DNA of 64,000 nt from Aureimonas frigidaquae (GTDB lineage Bacteria > Pseudomonadota > Alphaproteobacteria > Rhizobiales > Rhizobiaceae), in assembly GCF_001463905.1 (NCBI RefSeq), contig NZ_BBWR01000017.1, positions 124,001 to 188,000 of the forward strand, written 5' to 3'. The translations under genes were made by a program, and so were the position numbers. The stretch's first letter is position 1. Every line of letters begins with the position of its first letter. Under the pieces are notes generated by a model. The model saw nothing but the letters and a program-made list of their open reading frames with translations. It ran no database searches and had not been told where the DNA came from. This document shows positions 1 to 8,716 of this stretch, piece after piece.

Positions 1-505
1 CCCAGCCGAGCATGACATAGGTCACGATCAGGATGGCGAGGTCGATCATGTACCGCTCGCGGCCCGGCAGGATGTAGCCGATGACGAAGGGGAAGGTGAG
101 CGCCAGAAGGAACAGCGCCGCACCGATGATCTTCCCGAGCCTGGAGGCGACGTTGGCCGACAGCTTCACGCCGCCGACACGGTCCGACAGGCTGCCCTCG
201 TTCTGGAACAGGAGGAGGCTCAGCACCAGGCGGCCGAAGAAGGCGATGGCGATGAAGGTCAGCCACAAGTCCCAGCGATAGGACAGGGCAAGGCCGCCCG
301 GCGCCGTATCGGTCCGCAGGAGCAGGAAGAACAGGCCGAGCCCGGCGACGATAAGCGCCGTGACGATCGATTCCTTCAGCGCCGTCGCGAATTTGCTGCT
401 GCGGGCCGGTTCGGGGGCAAAGGGCGGCTCGCCACGCATGGCGTCGCGGCGCTGTTCGTCGGCGATCTCTGCGCCCTCGGGGCGTGTCGTATTGGTCGCG
501 GACAT
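1..505 (-). CDS. livM: Branched-chain amino acid ABC transporter permease LivM (5' part; 3' end outside window)
   Basis: This is the inner-membrane permease that pairs with LivH to import leucine, isoleucine and valine or related amino acids. The frame stays open from the ATG at 505 to the window edge, giving 168 codons. The N-terminal ~25 residues are polar. Hydrophobic stretches follow, and the visible end reads DLAILIVTYVMLGW, a typical LivM transmembrane segment. The start lies 3 bp beyond the livH stop, and the AGAAGG upstream fits a ribosome-binding site, so the two are translated from one transcript. The polar extension and the late start of the permease core match the longer LivM form found in alphaproteobacteria. 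The C-terminal half and the ATPase genes should lie to the left. Confidence 0.85.
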   Translation of the reverse strand, partial: MSATNTTRPEGAEIADEQRRDAMRGEPPFAPEPARSSKFATALKESIVTALIVAGLGLFFLLLRTDTAPGGLALSYRWDLWLTFIAIAFFGRLVLSLLLFQNEGSLSDRVGGVKLSANVASRLGKIIGAALFLLALTFPFVIGYILPGRERYMIDLAILIVTYVMLGW

Positions 506-508
506 CGA

Positions 509-1411
509 TCAGACCTTCTCGACGGCAGGGCGGCCAAGCAGGCCGGAGGGCATGAAGATCAGGACGATGGCAAGGATCGAGAAGGCCGCGACATCCTTGT
601 ATTCGACCGAGAAGTAGCCCGACCAGAAGGTCTCGATCAGGCCGATCAGAAGGCCGCCGAGCATCGCACCCGGCAGGGAGCCGATGCCCCCGAGCACGGC
701 CGCCGTGAAGGCTTTCACCCCGGCCAGGAACCCGATGTAGAAGTCGATCACGCCGTAATAGAGCAGGTACATAAGCCCCGCGACGGAGGCGAGGGCCGCG
801 CCCATGACGAAGGTCAGCGAGATGGTCCGGTCGACATTGACGCCGAGGAGTGACGCCATCTTGGCATCCTGCTCGCAGGCGCGCTGCTGGCGGCCGAGCG
901 AGGTGCGGGAGATGATCAGCGTGAAGACCGTCATCAGCACCAGGGTCACGGCGATGATGGTGAGCTGCATATACGAGATCTGGACCCCGTCCATGAGCTG
1001 GATGCTGCCCTGGATCTGCGGCGGCAGCGGCTTCACGCGCGCGCCCTGCGATACCTGGACGAAATTCTGCAGGAAGATGGACATGCCGATGGCGGTGATC
1101 AGCGGCGCAAGGCGAAAGGAGCCGCGCAGCGGCCGGTAGGCGATCCGCTCGACCGTCCACCCCCAGAGCGAGGCGAACAGCATCGCCACGATGATGATGA
1201 TGAGAAGAACAATCGGAAGGAAGGTGATGCCAAAGGACACGAGGACGAGAAACGTCGTCAGCGCGATGAAAGACCCGATCATGAAGATTTCGCCATGGGC
1301 GAAATTGATCATGCCGATAATGCCGTAGACCATGGTGTAGCCAATGGCGATCAGGCCGTAGATCGACCCTAGTGTCACGCCGTTGACAAGCTGTTGGAGG
1401 AAATATTCCAT
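509..1411 (-). CDS. livH: Branched-chain amino acid ABC transporter permease LivH
   Basis: This is a 300-residue integral membrane permease of the HAAT family. The chosen start gives MEYFLQQLVNGVTLGSIYGL, the classic LivH N-terminus, followed by IGYTMVYGIIGMINFAHGE, which is near-invariant in the family. The frame is open upstream to 1603, but those codons do not resemble LivH, and AGGGA lies before 1411. The protein has about eight hydrophobic segments, and its C-terminal part carries the FTAAVLGGIGSLPGAMLGG permease motif. It is translationally adjacent to livM. The roughly 295 bp to the divergent rirA gene should hold its promoter. No attenuator or riboswitch was recognised there. Confidence 0.93.
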   Translation of the reverse strand: MEYFLQQLVNGVTLGSIYGLIAIGYTMVYGIIGMINFAHGEIFMIGSFIALTTFLVLVSFGITFLPIVLLIIIIVAMLFASLWGWTVERIAYRPLRGSFRLAPLITAIGMSIFLQNFVQVSQGARVKPLPPQIQGSIQLMDGVQISYMQLTIIAVTLVLMTVFTLIISRTSLGRQQRACEQDAKMASLLGVNVDRTISLTFVMGAALASVAGLMYLLYYGVIDFYIGFLAGVKAFTAAVLGGIGSLPGAMLGGLLIGLIETFWSGYFSVEYKDVAAFSILAIVLIFMPSGLLGRPAVEKV

Positions 1412-1641
1412 TTTTGTTTTTATCCCTATCGAACGCGTACGCGCTCCGACTCCCTTTGCGCCATCGGCCGGTTCCGCCTTGGAAAGAGGCACGATCAAAG
1501 TAGCAGCATTTTTTATAGGAATGATCAACGGCCTTAATGGGTGCCAGTGGGCAAGTGTCCCCAGGATCCGCACGGGCTTGATAATCTGAACGAAAGACTC
1601 CAATTTTGTACCGCCTTTGGGTGAAGCGGTCTTCCCATGAC

Positions 1642-1658
1642 TTTGGAATTGTTCTAAT
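1642..1658 (+). promoter_or_regulatory. Candidate iron-control element (Irr/ICE box) before rirA
   Basis: The 17-mer TTTGGAATTGTTCTAAT is an imperfect palindrome (TTgGAA-3-TTCTAA). It resembles the ICE motif recalled for the rhizobial Irr regulator, roughly TTTAGAA-N3-TTCTAAA. It sits about 48 bp before the rirA ATG and overlaps the best -10-like hexamer, TAATAC (1655-1660), a position expected for a repressor site. Irr control of rirA has been described in rhizobia. The motif match is by eye and unscored. Confidence 0.55.
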
Positions 1659-1706
1659 ACCTTCGGGCGCCGGCAGGGTTACCGGGGCCAGCTCAGGAGA
1701 AGATCG

Positions 1707-2195
1707 ATGCGCCTGACGCGCCAGACCAATTATGCCATCCGCATGCTGATGTACTGTGCTGCAAAGGGCGACGGTTTGAGCCGCGTCGGCGAGATCGCCA
1801 CGGCCTATTCGGTTTCCGAGCTTTTTCTGTTCAAGATCCTGCAGCCTCTCGTCGAGGCCGGTTTCATCGAGACGCTGCGCGGGCGCAATGGCGGCATCCG
1901 CCTGGCCAAGCCTGCCTCGGAAATCACGTTGCGCGCCGTCGTGGTGGTGACGGAAGAGAGCTTCTCCTTGGCCGAATGCTTCGAGACGGGGGTGGTCGAT
2001 TGCCCGCTCGTCGACAGCTGCGCGCTGAACTCAGCGCTGCGCGATGCGCTGAACGCGTTCCTGTCCTCGCTCGAAAAGCAGACGATCGAAACGCTGATCG
2101 GCGATCGGGGGGCGATTCGGCACCGCCTCGGCATTTCCGACGTTGCGCCGACGCAGGTGACGCGCCGCGCTGCGCCCGCAGCCCTGACCAACTGA
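1707..2195 (+). CDS. rirA: Rrf2-family iron-responsive regulator RirA
   Basis: RirA is the Fe-S cluster-binding repressor that shuts down iron uptake under iron sufficiency in Rhizobiales. The 162-residue protein starts MRLTRQTNYAIRMLMYCAA, has a winged-helix Rrf2 domain (residues ~1-80, with RGRNGGIRLAKP as the wing) and three cysteines at 91, 99 and 105. That spacing (C-x7-C-x5-C) is the RirA cluster-ligand pattern and distinguishes it from NsrR and IscR by overall sequence. The C-terminal ~20 residues (after LGIS) are Ala/Pro/Thr-rich and variable. The sequence AGGAGAAGATCG supplies a ribosome-binding site. The gene diverges from livHM, but those genes need not be its targets. Confidence 0.88.
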   Translation: MRLTRQTNYAIRMLMYCAAKGDGLSRVGEIATAYSVSELFLFKILQPLVEAGFIETLRGRNGGIRLAKPASEITLRAVVVVTEESFSLAECFETGVVDCPLVDSCALNSALRDALNAFLSSLEKQTIETLIGDRGAIRHRLGISDVAPTQVTRRAAPAALTN

Positions 2196-2353
2196 CCGGA
2201 TCCTGCGGCATCACCAAGGAATGATGGCGACTTACGCCGAAAGAGTGAAGCCCGCCTCCGCCGCCCGTTGGAGGGGGACGATTGTCGTCGCAATGGTGGC
2301 AATGGCATTCTCGCCCCCTGAACCGGCGCAGGCTGCGCCGGCCCCATCCAGGG

Positions 2354-3250
2354 ATGATGCCGGTGAATCACTGTCGAATTCTGGGCGTGACCATCGTCAA
2401 TGAAACGATGGAGGCGGCACGCCGGCGCTTTGCCGAGCTGATCGCCCGGCCGGGCCGCAGGTCGCTCTATTTCGTCAACGCCCATACGCTGAACAATGCC
2501 TGCGCCGACGCCGCCTATCGCGATGTTCTGCGCCGCGCGGATGTCGTCTATGGCGACGGGACAGGGGTGCGCTGGGCTGCCAAGGCACGGGGCATCCGCC
2601 TCGAGGACAATGTCAACGGCACCGATCTCGTGCCGCTGATGCTGCAATCGGGCGAGGGGATCCGCTGCTTCCTGATCGGCAGCGCGCCGGAGCGCATCGA
2701 CGCGATCCTTGCGGCGGCACGCGCGCGCTTTCCGAAGGTGACCTTCGTCGGCGCGCATCATGGCTATATCGACGAGGCGGCCAGCGTGGCCGTTGCCGGC
2801 GAGGTGCGCCGGTCGGGCGCCAATCTCGTGCTCGTGGGCATGGGCAATCCCCTGCAGGAAAACTGGATCGACCGCTATGGCCACCTCGCGCCCGATGCGC
2901 TGATGGTCGCCGTGGGCGGGCTCTTCGAATATTGGGGCGGCGGCCTCGTCCGCGCCCCGCTCTGGATGCGCCGAAGCGGCATCGAATGGGTCCATCTCAT
3001 GCTGCGGCAGCCCTGGAAGGCGCGCCGCTACCTGATCGGGAACCCGCTCTTCATGGGCCGGATGCTGAAGGGCATCGCTGCCGACCGCCGCTCCGACACC
3101 TCCCGCCTCTTGGAAGGAAGGCTTACATGCCCGCAGACAGCATCGCCCTCAACCGATGGATCGCCAAGAAGGCGGCCAGATTGGCCGTCGGAGGCGCAGG
3201 ACGGGTCGTCCCACCATCTGGAGGGCCAGGGCCTGAGCTCCGCGTCCTGA
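2354..3250 (+). CDS. WecG/TagA/CpsF-family glycosyltransferase
   Basis: This family transfers a UDP-sugar (N-acetylmannosamine type) to a polyprenyl-linked acceptor during extracellular polysaccharide assembly at the inner membrane. The family signatures are visible: FVNAHTLN near the N-terminus, the catalytic-type DG in VVYGDGTGVRWAAK, then LVLVGMGNPLQENWI, LMVAVGGLFEY and a C-terminal RYLIGNPLF. The start is uncertain: ATGs at 2354 and 2357 or GTG at 2363 are possible, and the frame is open back to 2282. Homology appears to stop around residue 255; the last ~40 codons overlap the next gene and look like read-through of its 5' end. The specific sugar is unknown. Together with the deacetylase it suggests surface-polysaccharide synthesis. 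Confidence 0.82.
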   Translation: MMPVNHCRILGVTIVNETMEAARRRFAELIARPGRRSLYFVNAHTLNNACADAAYRDVLRRADVVYGDGTGVRWAAKARGIRLEDNVNGTDLVPLMLQSGEGIRCFLIGSAPERIDAILAAARARFPKVTFVGAHHGYIDEAASVAVAGEVRRSGANLVLVGMGNPLQENWIDRYGHLAPDALMVAVGGLFEYWGGGLVRAPLWMRRSGIEWVHLMLRQPWKARRYLIGNPLFMGRMLKGIAADRRSDTSRLLEGRLTCPQTASPSTDGSPRRRPDWPSEAQDGSSHHLEGQGLSSAS

Positions 3251-3981
3251 CCTATCACCGCTTCGGAGACGGGCACCGCGCGCCCTTCACCGTCTCGGCG
3301 GCGCAGTTCGAACGGGAGGTCGCCTACCTGGCCGCCTCCGGCCGTGCGGTCAGCCTTGCCGATGTGGAGGCCTTCGTCGCGGGCAAGCGTCAGTTGCCGT
3401 CCGGCTCGGTCCTGGTGACCTTCGACGATGGCGATCCATCCGTGCGCACGGTGGCCGTGCCCATCCTGCAGAAATATGCCGTGCCGTCCGTCGCCTATAT
3501 ACTGGCCGGCCGTCCGACCGGCTTCGATCTGATGAGCTTTTCGCAGATACGCGAAATCCAGGCAGCCGGGGTTTCCATCGGCTCGCACACGGTCTCCCAC
3601 CGTTCCCTCGGCAGCCTGTCACGGGCGGAGGCCATGGCAGAGCTGGTGGATTCCCGGCGGCGCCTGGAAGACGAGATGGGGACCGCCGTGCACTCCTTCG
3701 CCTATCCCTTCGGGACCGCCAAGGACATGACGCCCCAGGTGATCGACTGTGTGGGCGAGGCCGGTTACACGACGGGCTTCTCCAGCCTGCATGGCGCCAT
3801 CCGTGCCGATACGGCGCGGCAGCCTTACGCATTGCCGCGGGTCAAGGTGGAATCGGGCGATCCGCAATGGCTGTTCCCCGCTCTCTGCGCCGGGGCCATG
3901 GACCGCTGGCGCCTGGTGGACGACATGCTGACCAACCTGCAGAAGCCCGCCGAAAGCCAGTTGCAGAAGACGGCCGCCTGA
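3127..3981 (+). CDS. Polysaccharide deacetylase (NodB-homology, CE4) family protein
   Basis: This is a metal-dependent carbohydrate esterase that removes N- or O-acetyl groups from polysaccharide. The 284-residue product contains the NodB motifs in order: TFDDGD (catalytic Asp and metal Asp), SHTVSH (metal-binding histidines) and FAYPFG. The start is set by the strong GGAAGGAAGG at 3113-3122, although the same frame is open much further upstream. No clear signal peptide is seen, so it may act in the cytoplasm or be anchored by its N-terminus. It overlaps the preceding glycosyltransferase frame by 124 bp, implying co-transcription. The gene converges on the LysR regulator with an 8-bp gap. Confidence 0.82.
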   Translation: MPADSIALNRWIAKKAARLAVGGAGRVVPPSGGPGPELRVLTYHRFGDGHRAPFTVSAAQFEREVAYLAASGRAVSLADVEAFVAGKRQLPSGSVLVTFDDGDPSVRTVAVPILQKYAVPSVAYILAGRPTGFDLMSFSQIREIQAAGVSIGSHTVSHRSLGSLSRAEAMAELVDSRRRLEDEMGTAVHSFAYPFGTAKDMTPQVIDCVGEAGYTTGFSSLHGAIRADTARQPYALPRVKVESGDPQWLFPALCAGAMDRWRLVDDMLTNLQKPAESQLQKTAA

Positions 3982-3989
3982 TACGCCTG

Positions 3990-4871
3990 TCAGGCGAAGA
4001 TGGATCGCTCCTCCTGGACGAGGGTGCGGATGGCATCGGCCACCAGGCGCACGGCTGCGGCGTTGGCCGTGCTCTGGTGCGTCACCAGCCAGTAGCTGCG
4101 CCGCACGCTCAAATGCGGCAGGACGGCCCGAAGCTCGGGCCGTGGCCGCGCCATGAAATGATGCAGGATGCCGATGCCCGCACCGGCTGAAACGGCCGCG
4201 AGCTGCCCCATGGCCGAGGCGATCTCGCAGCCGGCCGGCCAGTCGATCCCCAGATCCTCCGCATAGGCGAGGGACCGGCTGTAGCTCAGATCCTCCACAT
4301 GGCCGACCAGCGCATGCTCTGCCAGGGCGGCAAGGGATGCCGGCGTGCCCCGCCCGTCCAGGTAGCGGGACGCGGCATAGAGGCCGAGGCCGTAATCCAC
4401 CAGCTTGCCGCTGACGAGCCGCCCCTCAGCCGGGCGCTCGATCGTCACCGCGATATCGGCTTCGCGGCGGGACAGGGAGAAGGCACGCGCCACCGGGACG
4501 AGCTGCAGCGTCAGCCCTGGATGGGCGGCCTGCAGGCGCCAGAGCCTTGGCGCCAGGAAATCCGTTCCGAAGCCGTCCGGTGCGCCGATGCGCACCGTTC
4601 CTGTCACCCGCCCTGCGCTGGCGCGCGAGCTGGCCTCCGCCGCCAGCATCTCGGCTTCCATCCGCTCCGCATGGACCATCAAGGCGGCGCCGTCGGCCGT
4701 CAGGTCGCAGCCGCTCGAGCGGCGCAGGAAAAGCCGGTGGCCGAGCGCGGCCTCCAGCCGGTCGAGGCGCCGGGCCACCGTCGCATGGTTGAGCTGCATG
4801 CGCCGCGCCGCCGCCAGAATCTGCCCCTCGCGCGCGACGGCCAGGAATATGCGCAAATCGTCCCAGTCCAT
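3990..4871 (-). CDS. LysR-family transcriptional regulator
   Basis: This 293-residue regulator has an N-terminal winged helix-turn-helix (residues ~1-60, with ARRMQLNHATVARRLDRLE as the recognition region) and a LysR effector-binding domain (~85-290). It is divergent from mmsA with 115 bp between start codons, the usual arrangement for a LysR protein controlling its neighbour, so an inducer linked to valine or methylmalonate semialdehyde metabolism is a reasonable inference. The sequence alone does not show the inducer. It starts MDWDDLRIFLAVAREGQ, the typical LysR opening with no extension. Confidence 0.85.
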   Translation of the reverse strand: MDWDDLRIFLAVAREGQILAAARRMQLNHATVARRLDRLEAALGHRLFLRRSSGCDLTADGAALMVHAERMEAEMLAAEASSRASAGRVTGTVRIGAPDGFGTDFLAPRLWRLQAAHPGLTLQLVPVARAFSLSRREADIAVTIERPAEGRLVSGKLVDYGLGLYAASRYLDGRGTPASLAALAEHALVGHVEDLSYSRSLAYAEDLGIDWPAGCEIASAMGQLAAVSAGAGIGILHHFMARPRPELRAVLPHLSVRRSYWLVTHQSTANAAAVRLVADAIRTLVQEERSIFA

Positions 4872-4921
4872 CGGCCGTGGCGCCCTCGACTATAATTTCC
4901 GCACAATGGTTACGCGCGGAC

Positions 4922-4935
4922 TGATATTGAAATCA
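4922..4935. promoter_or_regulatory. Weak candidate LysR operator between LysR gene and mmsA
   Basis: The 14-mer TGATATTGAAATCA has inverted ends (TGAT/ATCA) and an internal TTGA/TCAA pair, broadly like T-N11-A boxes bound by LysR proteins. It lies midway in the divergent intergenic region, 51 bp from the mmsA start. The match is short and could be chance. Confidence 0.25.
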
Positions 4936-4986
4936 AGCCAGGGACAGGTAGGGTCTTTCCCATCACATGGTTGGAGGAACGGACCC

Positions 4987-6483
4987 ATGAGCCAGATCGG
5001 CCATTTCATCGACGGCGCGCGTGTCGCCGGAACGTCCACGCGGACGACCGAGGTCTTCAATCCGGCGACCGGGCAGGCGAGCGCCACTCTGGCCCTGGCC
5101 GGGGCTGCCGATCTCGACGCGGCGGTTGCTTGCGCCAAGGCGGCGCAGCCGGCCTGGGCGGCGACCAATCCGCAGCGCCGCGCGCGGGTCTTCATGAAGT
5201 TCGTCCAGCTTCTGAACGACAATATGCAGGAGCTGGCCGAGCTCCTGTCGGCCGAGCACGGCAAGACGGTCGAGGATTCGAAGGGTGATATCCAGCGGGG
5301 GCTGGAAGTCTGCGAGTTCGTGATCGGCGTGCCGCATCTGCAGAAGGGCGAATATACCGAAGGCGCCGGCCCGGGCATCGATATGTATTCGATGCGCCAG
5401 CCGGTCGGCATCGGCGCAGGCATCACTCCCTTCAACTTCCCGGCCATGATTCCGATGTGGATGTTCGCCCCCGCCATCGCCACGGGCAACGCCTTCATCC
5501 TCAAGCCGTCCGAGCGTGACCCTTCCGTTCCCATGCGGCTGGCGGAGCTGATGATCGAGGCGGGATTGCCCAAGGGCATACTGAACGTGGTGAACGGCGA
5601 TAAGGAAGCCGTGGACCTGATCCTCCAGCATCCCGACATTTCCGCCGTGTCCTTCGTCGGATCGACGCCCATCGCCGCCTATGTCTATGGCGAGGCTGCG
5701 CGGCACGGCAAGCGGGCGCAGACCTTCGGCGGCGCCAAGAACCACATGATCATCATGCCGGATGCCGATCTGGACCAGGCCGCCGACGCGCTGATCGGCG
5801 CGGGCTACGGCTCGGCCGGGGAGCGGTGCATGGCCATCTCGGTAGCGGTGCCGGTAGGCGAGGCCACGGCCAACGCGCTGGTGGAGCGGCTGATCCCCCG
5901 CGTCGAGAAGCTGAAGATCGCACCCTATACGGACACGACCGCCGATTTCGGCCCCGTGGTTACGCGGGCGTCGCAGGAGAAGATCCTGTCCCTGATCGAC
6001 AAGGGCGTGGCGGAAGGTGCAGAGCTCAAGGTCGATGGACGCGGCTTCCGCCTCCAGGGCTACGAAGACGGCTTCTATGTCGGCGCATGCCTGTTCGACC
6101 GGGTAACGCCCGATATGGACATCTATCGTCAGGAAATCTTCGGCCCGGTCCTGTCGGTGGTCCGCGCGCCCGATTACGAGACCGCCTTGTCGCTCCCCAT
6201 GAAGCATGAATACGGCAATGGCGTTGCCATCTATACGCGTGACGGCGATGCCGCCCGTGACTTCGCAGCGCGCGTCAATGTGGGAATGATCGGCGTGAAC
6301 GTGCCGATCCCAACGCCGCTCGCCTACCATTCCTTCGGCGGCTGGAAGCGCTCATCCTTCGGCGATCTGAACCAGCACGGGCCGGACTCGATCAAGTTCT
6401 GGACCCGCACCAAAACGATCACCTCCCGCTGGCCGTCGGGCATCAAGTCCGGCGCGGAATTCTCCATGCCCGTCATGCGTTGA
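4987..6483 (+). CDS. mmsA: Methylmalonate-semialdehyde dehydrogenase (CoA-acylating)
   Basis: This enzyme oxidises methylmalonate or malonate semialdehyde to propionyl-CoA or acetyl-CoA with NAD+ and CoA, in valine and myo-inositol breakdown. The 498-residue protein shows the aldehyde dehydrogenase active site with Asn150 (ITPFNFPAM) and nucleophile Cys281 (GSAGERCMAIS); the GGAKNH segment and arginine before the cysteine are typical of MmsA rather than ordinary ALDHs. The start is set by GGAGG at 4973-4977; the frame is open far upstream in the antisense of the LysR gene, but that part has no ALDH similarity. The flanking divergent LysR gene is its probable regulator. No other valine-pathway gene is adjacent. 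Confidence 0.93.
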   Translation: MSQIGHFIDGARVAGTSTRTTEVFNPATGQASATLALAGAADLDAAVACAKAAQPAWAATNPQRRARVFMKFVQLLNDNMQELAELLSAEHGKTVEDSKGDIQRGLEVCEFVIGVPHLQKGEYTEGAGPGIDMYSMRQPVGIGAGITPFNFPAMIPMWMFAPAIATGNAFILKPSERDPSVPMRLAELMIEAGLPKGILNVVNGDKEAVDLILQHPDISAVSFVGSTPIAAYVYGEAARHGKRAQTFGGAKNHMIIMPDADLDQAADALIGAGYGSAGERCMAISVAVPVGEATANALVERLIPRVEKLKIAPYTDTTADFGPVVTRASQEKILSLIDKGVAEGAELKVDGRGFRLQGYEDGFYVGACLFDRVTPDMDIYRQEIFGPVLSVVRAPDYETALSLPMKHEYGNGVAIYTRDGDAARDFAARVNVGMIGVNVPIPTPLAYHSFGGWKRSSFGDLNQHGPDSIKFWTRTKTITSRWPSGIKSGAEFSMPVMR

Positions 6484-6506
6484 GGGCGGCGAAAGGCCCG
6501 ACATGC

Positions 6507-6541
6507 AAAAGCCCCGGCGGTTCGAACCGCCGGGACTTTTT
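6507..6541. terminator. Shared intrinsic terminator of mmsA and icd
   Basis: An 8-bp GC stem CCCGGCGG/CCGCCGGG (6513-6520 with 6527-6534) encloses the loop TTCGAA. A run of Ts follows on the + strand (6537-6541) and AAAA precedes it, so it can also work leftward. It lies between the convergent genes. Confidence 0.9.
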
Positions 6542-6564
6542 CGTTCCGTATCGGGCCGGCCGGG

Positions 6565-7779
6565 TCAGGCCGCCATGGCCGTCTTCAGGTTCTCGTCGAT
6601 CTTGTCGAGGAAGCCCGTCGTGGACAGCCAGGGCTGGTCCGGACCGATCAGGAGGGCCAGGTCCTTGGTCATGTGACCGGCTTCCACCGTTTGGATGCAG
6701 ACGCGCTCGAGCGTCTCGGCGAAGGCCTTCAGATCGGCATTGTCATCCAGCTTGGCGCGGTGTGCCAGGCCGCGCGTCCAGGCGAAGATCGACGCGATGG
6801 AGTTGGTCGAGGTCTCCTGGCCTTTCTGGTGCTGGCGGTAGTGGCGGGTGACCGTGCCGTGGGCGGCCTCCGCCTCGACCGTCTTGCCGTCCGGCGTCAT
6901 GAGGACGGACGTCATCAGGCCGAGCGAGCCGAAGCCCTGGGCGACGATATCGGACTGCACGTCGCCGTCGTAGTTCTTGCAGGCCCAGACATAGCCGCCG
7001 GACCACTTCAGCGCGGAGGCGACCATGTCGTCGATCAGGCGGTGCTCGTACCAGATCTTCCGCTTCTCGAACTCGGCCTTGAACTCGGCGTCGTAGATTT
7101 CCTGGAAGATGTCCTTGAAGCGCCCGTCATAGGCCTTGAGGATGGTGTTCTTGGTCGACAGATAGACCGGGTAGTTGCGCATCAGGCCATAGTTGAGGGA
7201 GGCGCGCGCAAAATCACGGATGGAATCGTCGAGGTTGTACATGGCCATCGCGACGCCGGAGGAGGGCGCCTTGAAGACCTCGTGCTCGATGACGCTGCCG
7301 TCCTCACCCACGAACTTGACGGACAGGGTCCCGGCGCTCGGGAACTTGAAGTCGGTCGCGCGGTACTGATCGCCGAAGGCGTGGCGGCCCACCACGATGG
7401 GCTTGGTCCAGCCCGGCACCAGGCGCGGCACGTTTTTCATGATGATCGGCTCGCGGAAGATCACGCCGCCCAGGATGTTGCGGATCGTCCCGTTGGGGGA
7501 GCGCCACATCTTCTTGAGCTTGAATTCCTCCACCCGCGCCTCGTCGGGCGTGATGGTGGCGCATTTCACGCCCACGCCGTGGCGGGCGATGGCGTTGGCG
7601 GCATCCACCGTCACCTGGTCATCGGTGGCGTCGCGGTTCTCAACCGACAGGTCGTAATATTCGAGGTCGATGTCGAGATAGGGGTGGATCAGCTTCTCCT
7701 TGATGAAGTGCCAGATGATCCGGGTCATCTCGTCGCCGTCGAGTTCGACGACCGGGTTTGCAACCTTGATTTTCGCCAT
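6565..7779 (-). CDS. icd: NADP-dependent isocitrate dehydrogenase
   Basis: This TCA-cycle enzyme converts isocitrate to 2-oxoglutarate with NADP+ in the cytoplasm. The 404-residue sequence belongs to the eukaryote-like dimeric IDH subfamily common in Rhizobiales: it opens [20 protein letters not shown] and shows [15 protein letters not shown], the SPNGTIRN substrate segment, YDGDVQSD with metal-binding aspartates, and [14 protein letters not shown] for NADP binding. The ATG at 7779 is preferred over that at 7788 because GGAGG (7790-7794) is ten bases from the former and only two from the latter. It is monocistronic, ending in a shared terminator with mmsA. Confidence 0.95.
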   Translation of the reverse strand: MAKIKVANPVVELDGDEMTRIIWHFIKEKLIHPYLDIDLEYYDLSVENRDATDDQVTVDAANAIARHGVGVKCATITPDEARVEEFKLKKMWRSPNGTIRNILGGVIFREPIIMKNVPRLVPGWTKPIVVGRHAFGDQYRATDFKFPSAGTLSVKFVGEDGSVIEHEVFKAPSSGVAMAMYNLDDSIRDFARASLNYGLMRNYPVYLSTKNTILKAYDGRFKDIFQEIYDAEFKAEFEKRKIWYEHRLIDDMVASALKWSGGYVWACKNYDGDVQSDIVAQGFGSLGLMTSVLMTPDGKTVEAEAAHGTVTRHYRQHQKGQETSTNSIASIFAWTRGLAHRAKLDDNADLKAFAETLERVCIQTVEAGHMTKDLALLIGPDQPWLSTTGFLDKIDENLKTAMAA

Positions 7780-7878
7780 CGATGCCATTCCTCCGGTTTG
7801 ATACGGCGTGTTCGGGCCGGCCCGCGGCCCTCAACTGTCCGGCGGCTATAGCAAAGTGCTTCGCACCTGCAAAGCAAA

Positions 7879-7898
7879 GCGGCGCTTTTCGGCGCCGC
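7879..7898. other. GC-rich hairpin in the icd/trmJ divergent spacer
   Basis: A 7-bp perfect stem GCGGCGC/GCGCCGC encloses a 6-base loop (7886-7891). It sits about 100 bp before icd and 45 bp before trmJ, without a T tract, so it is not an ordinary terminator. It may be part of the icd 5' untranslated region; function unknown. Confidence 0.35.
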
Positions 7899-7942
7899 AC
7901 CGACAGGCTATCAGGTCCTTTTGATACGCTTGGGTATGGGGA

Positions 7943-8716
7943 ATGGCTGTGGCAGGAACCGACAGAACGGCAGCGATCATGGCGGGCGGGCCGGCAATCG
8001 TGCTTGTGGAGCCGCAGCTCGGCGAAAATATCGGCATGGTGGCCCGGGCCATGGCCAATTTCGGCCTGTCGGACCTGCGCATCGTCAATCCGCGCGATGG
8101 CTGGCCGAACGAGAAGGCCGTGGCGGCAGCCTCGCGCGCCGACCATGTGATCGAGGCCGCGCGCGTTTTCGACCGGGTCGAGGATGCCATCGCCGATCTG
8201 AGCTTCGTCCTGGCCACAACCGCGCGCCCCCGCTACTCGACCAAGGCCGTCCGCGGCCCGGACGAGGCCAATGCCGACCTGCGCGTGCGCATGGAGGCGG
8301 GGCAGGGCTGCGGCATCCTGTTCGGGCGCGAACGCTTCGGCCTGTCGAACGAAGAGGTCGATCTTGCCGACGAGATCGTGACCTTTCCGGTCAATCCGGC
8401 CTTCGCCTCGCTGAACATCGCCCAGGCCGTTCTGCTCATGAGCTATGAGTGGATGCGCTCGGGAACGCCTTTCGGGGGGCGGCCGCGCTTCTTCGCGCCG
8501 GACATGGCCCCCGCCGACAAGTCGGATCTATTCCGCCTCTTCGAGCATCTGGAAGGCGCGCTCGAGGGCACGGGCTATTTCTTCCCGCCCGAAAAGCGGG
8601 ACACCATGATCCACAATCTGCGCAACATGCTGACGCGGGCGCAATTCTCCGAGCCCGAGATCAGGGCCTTGCGCGGTGTCATCCGGGCCTTGACCCGAGC
8701 CGGGCAGACGCAATGA
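7943..8716 (+). CDS. trmJ: tRNA (cytidine/uridine-2'-O-)-methyltransferase, TrmJ-type
   Basis: This SPOUT-class enzyme methylates the 2'-hydroxyl of residue 32 in tRNA anticodon loops, using S-adenosylmethionine. The 257-residue protein has the trefoil-knot motifs of the TrmH/TrmJ group: [28 protein letters not shown] and [12 protein letters not shown]-terminal helical extension after the knot favours TrmJ over TrmL. The start at 7943 is weakly supported (GGGGA immediately upstream); the ATG at 7979 is an alternative. It overlaps murI by ATGA at its stop, so the two are co-translated. Position 32 specificity is inferred from the family. Confidence 0.85.
   Translation: MAVAGTDRTAAIMAGGPAIVLVEPQLGENIGMVARAMANFGLSDLRIVNPRDGWPNEKAVAAASRADHVIEAARVFDRVEDAIADLSFVLATTARPRYSTKAVRGPDEANADLRVRMEAGQGCGILFGRERFGLSNEEVDLADEIVTFPVNPAFASLNIAQAVLLMSYEWMRSGTPFGGRPRFFAPDMAPADKSDLFRLFEHLEGALEGTGYFFPPEKRDTMIHNLRNMLTRAQFSEPEIRALRGVIRALTRAGQTQ

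Noticed and set aside
2221-2403. 60-residue frame before the glycosyltransferase gene
   Set aside because: It has no ribosome-binding site of note and no domain, and overlaps the glycosyltransferase start region; it looks like an accidental frame in high-GC DNA.
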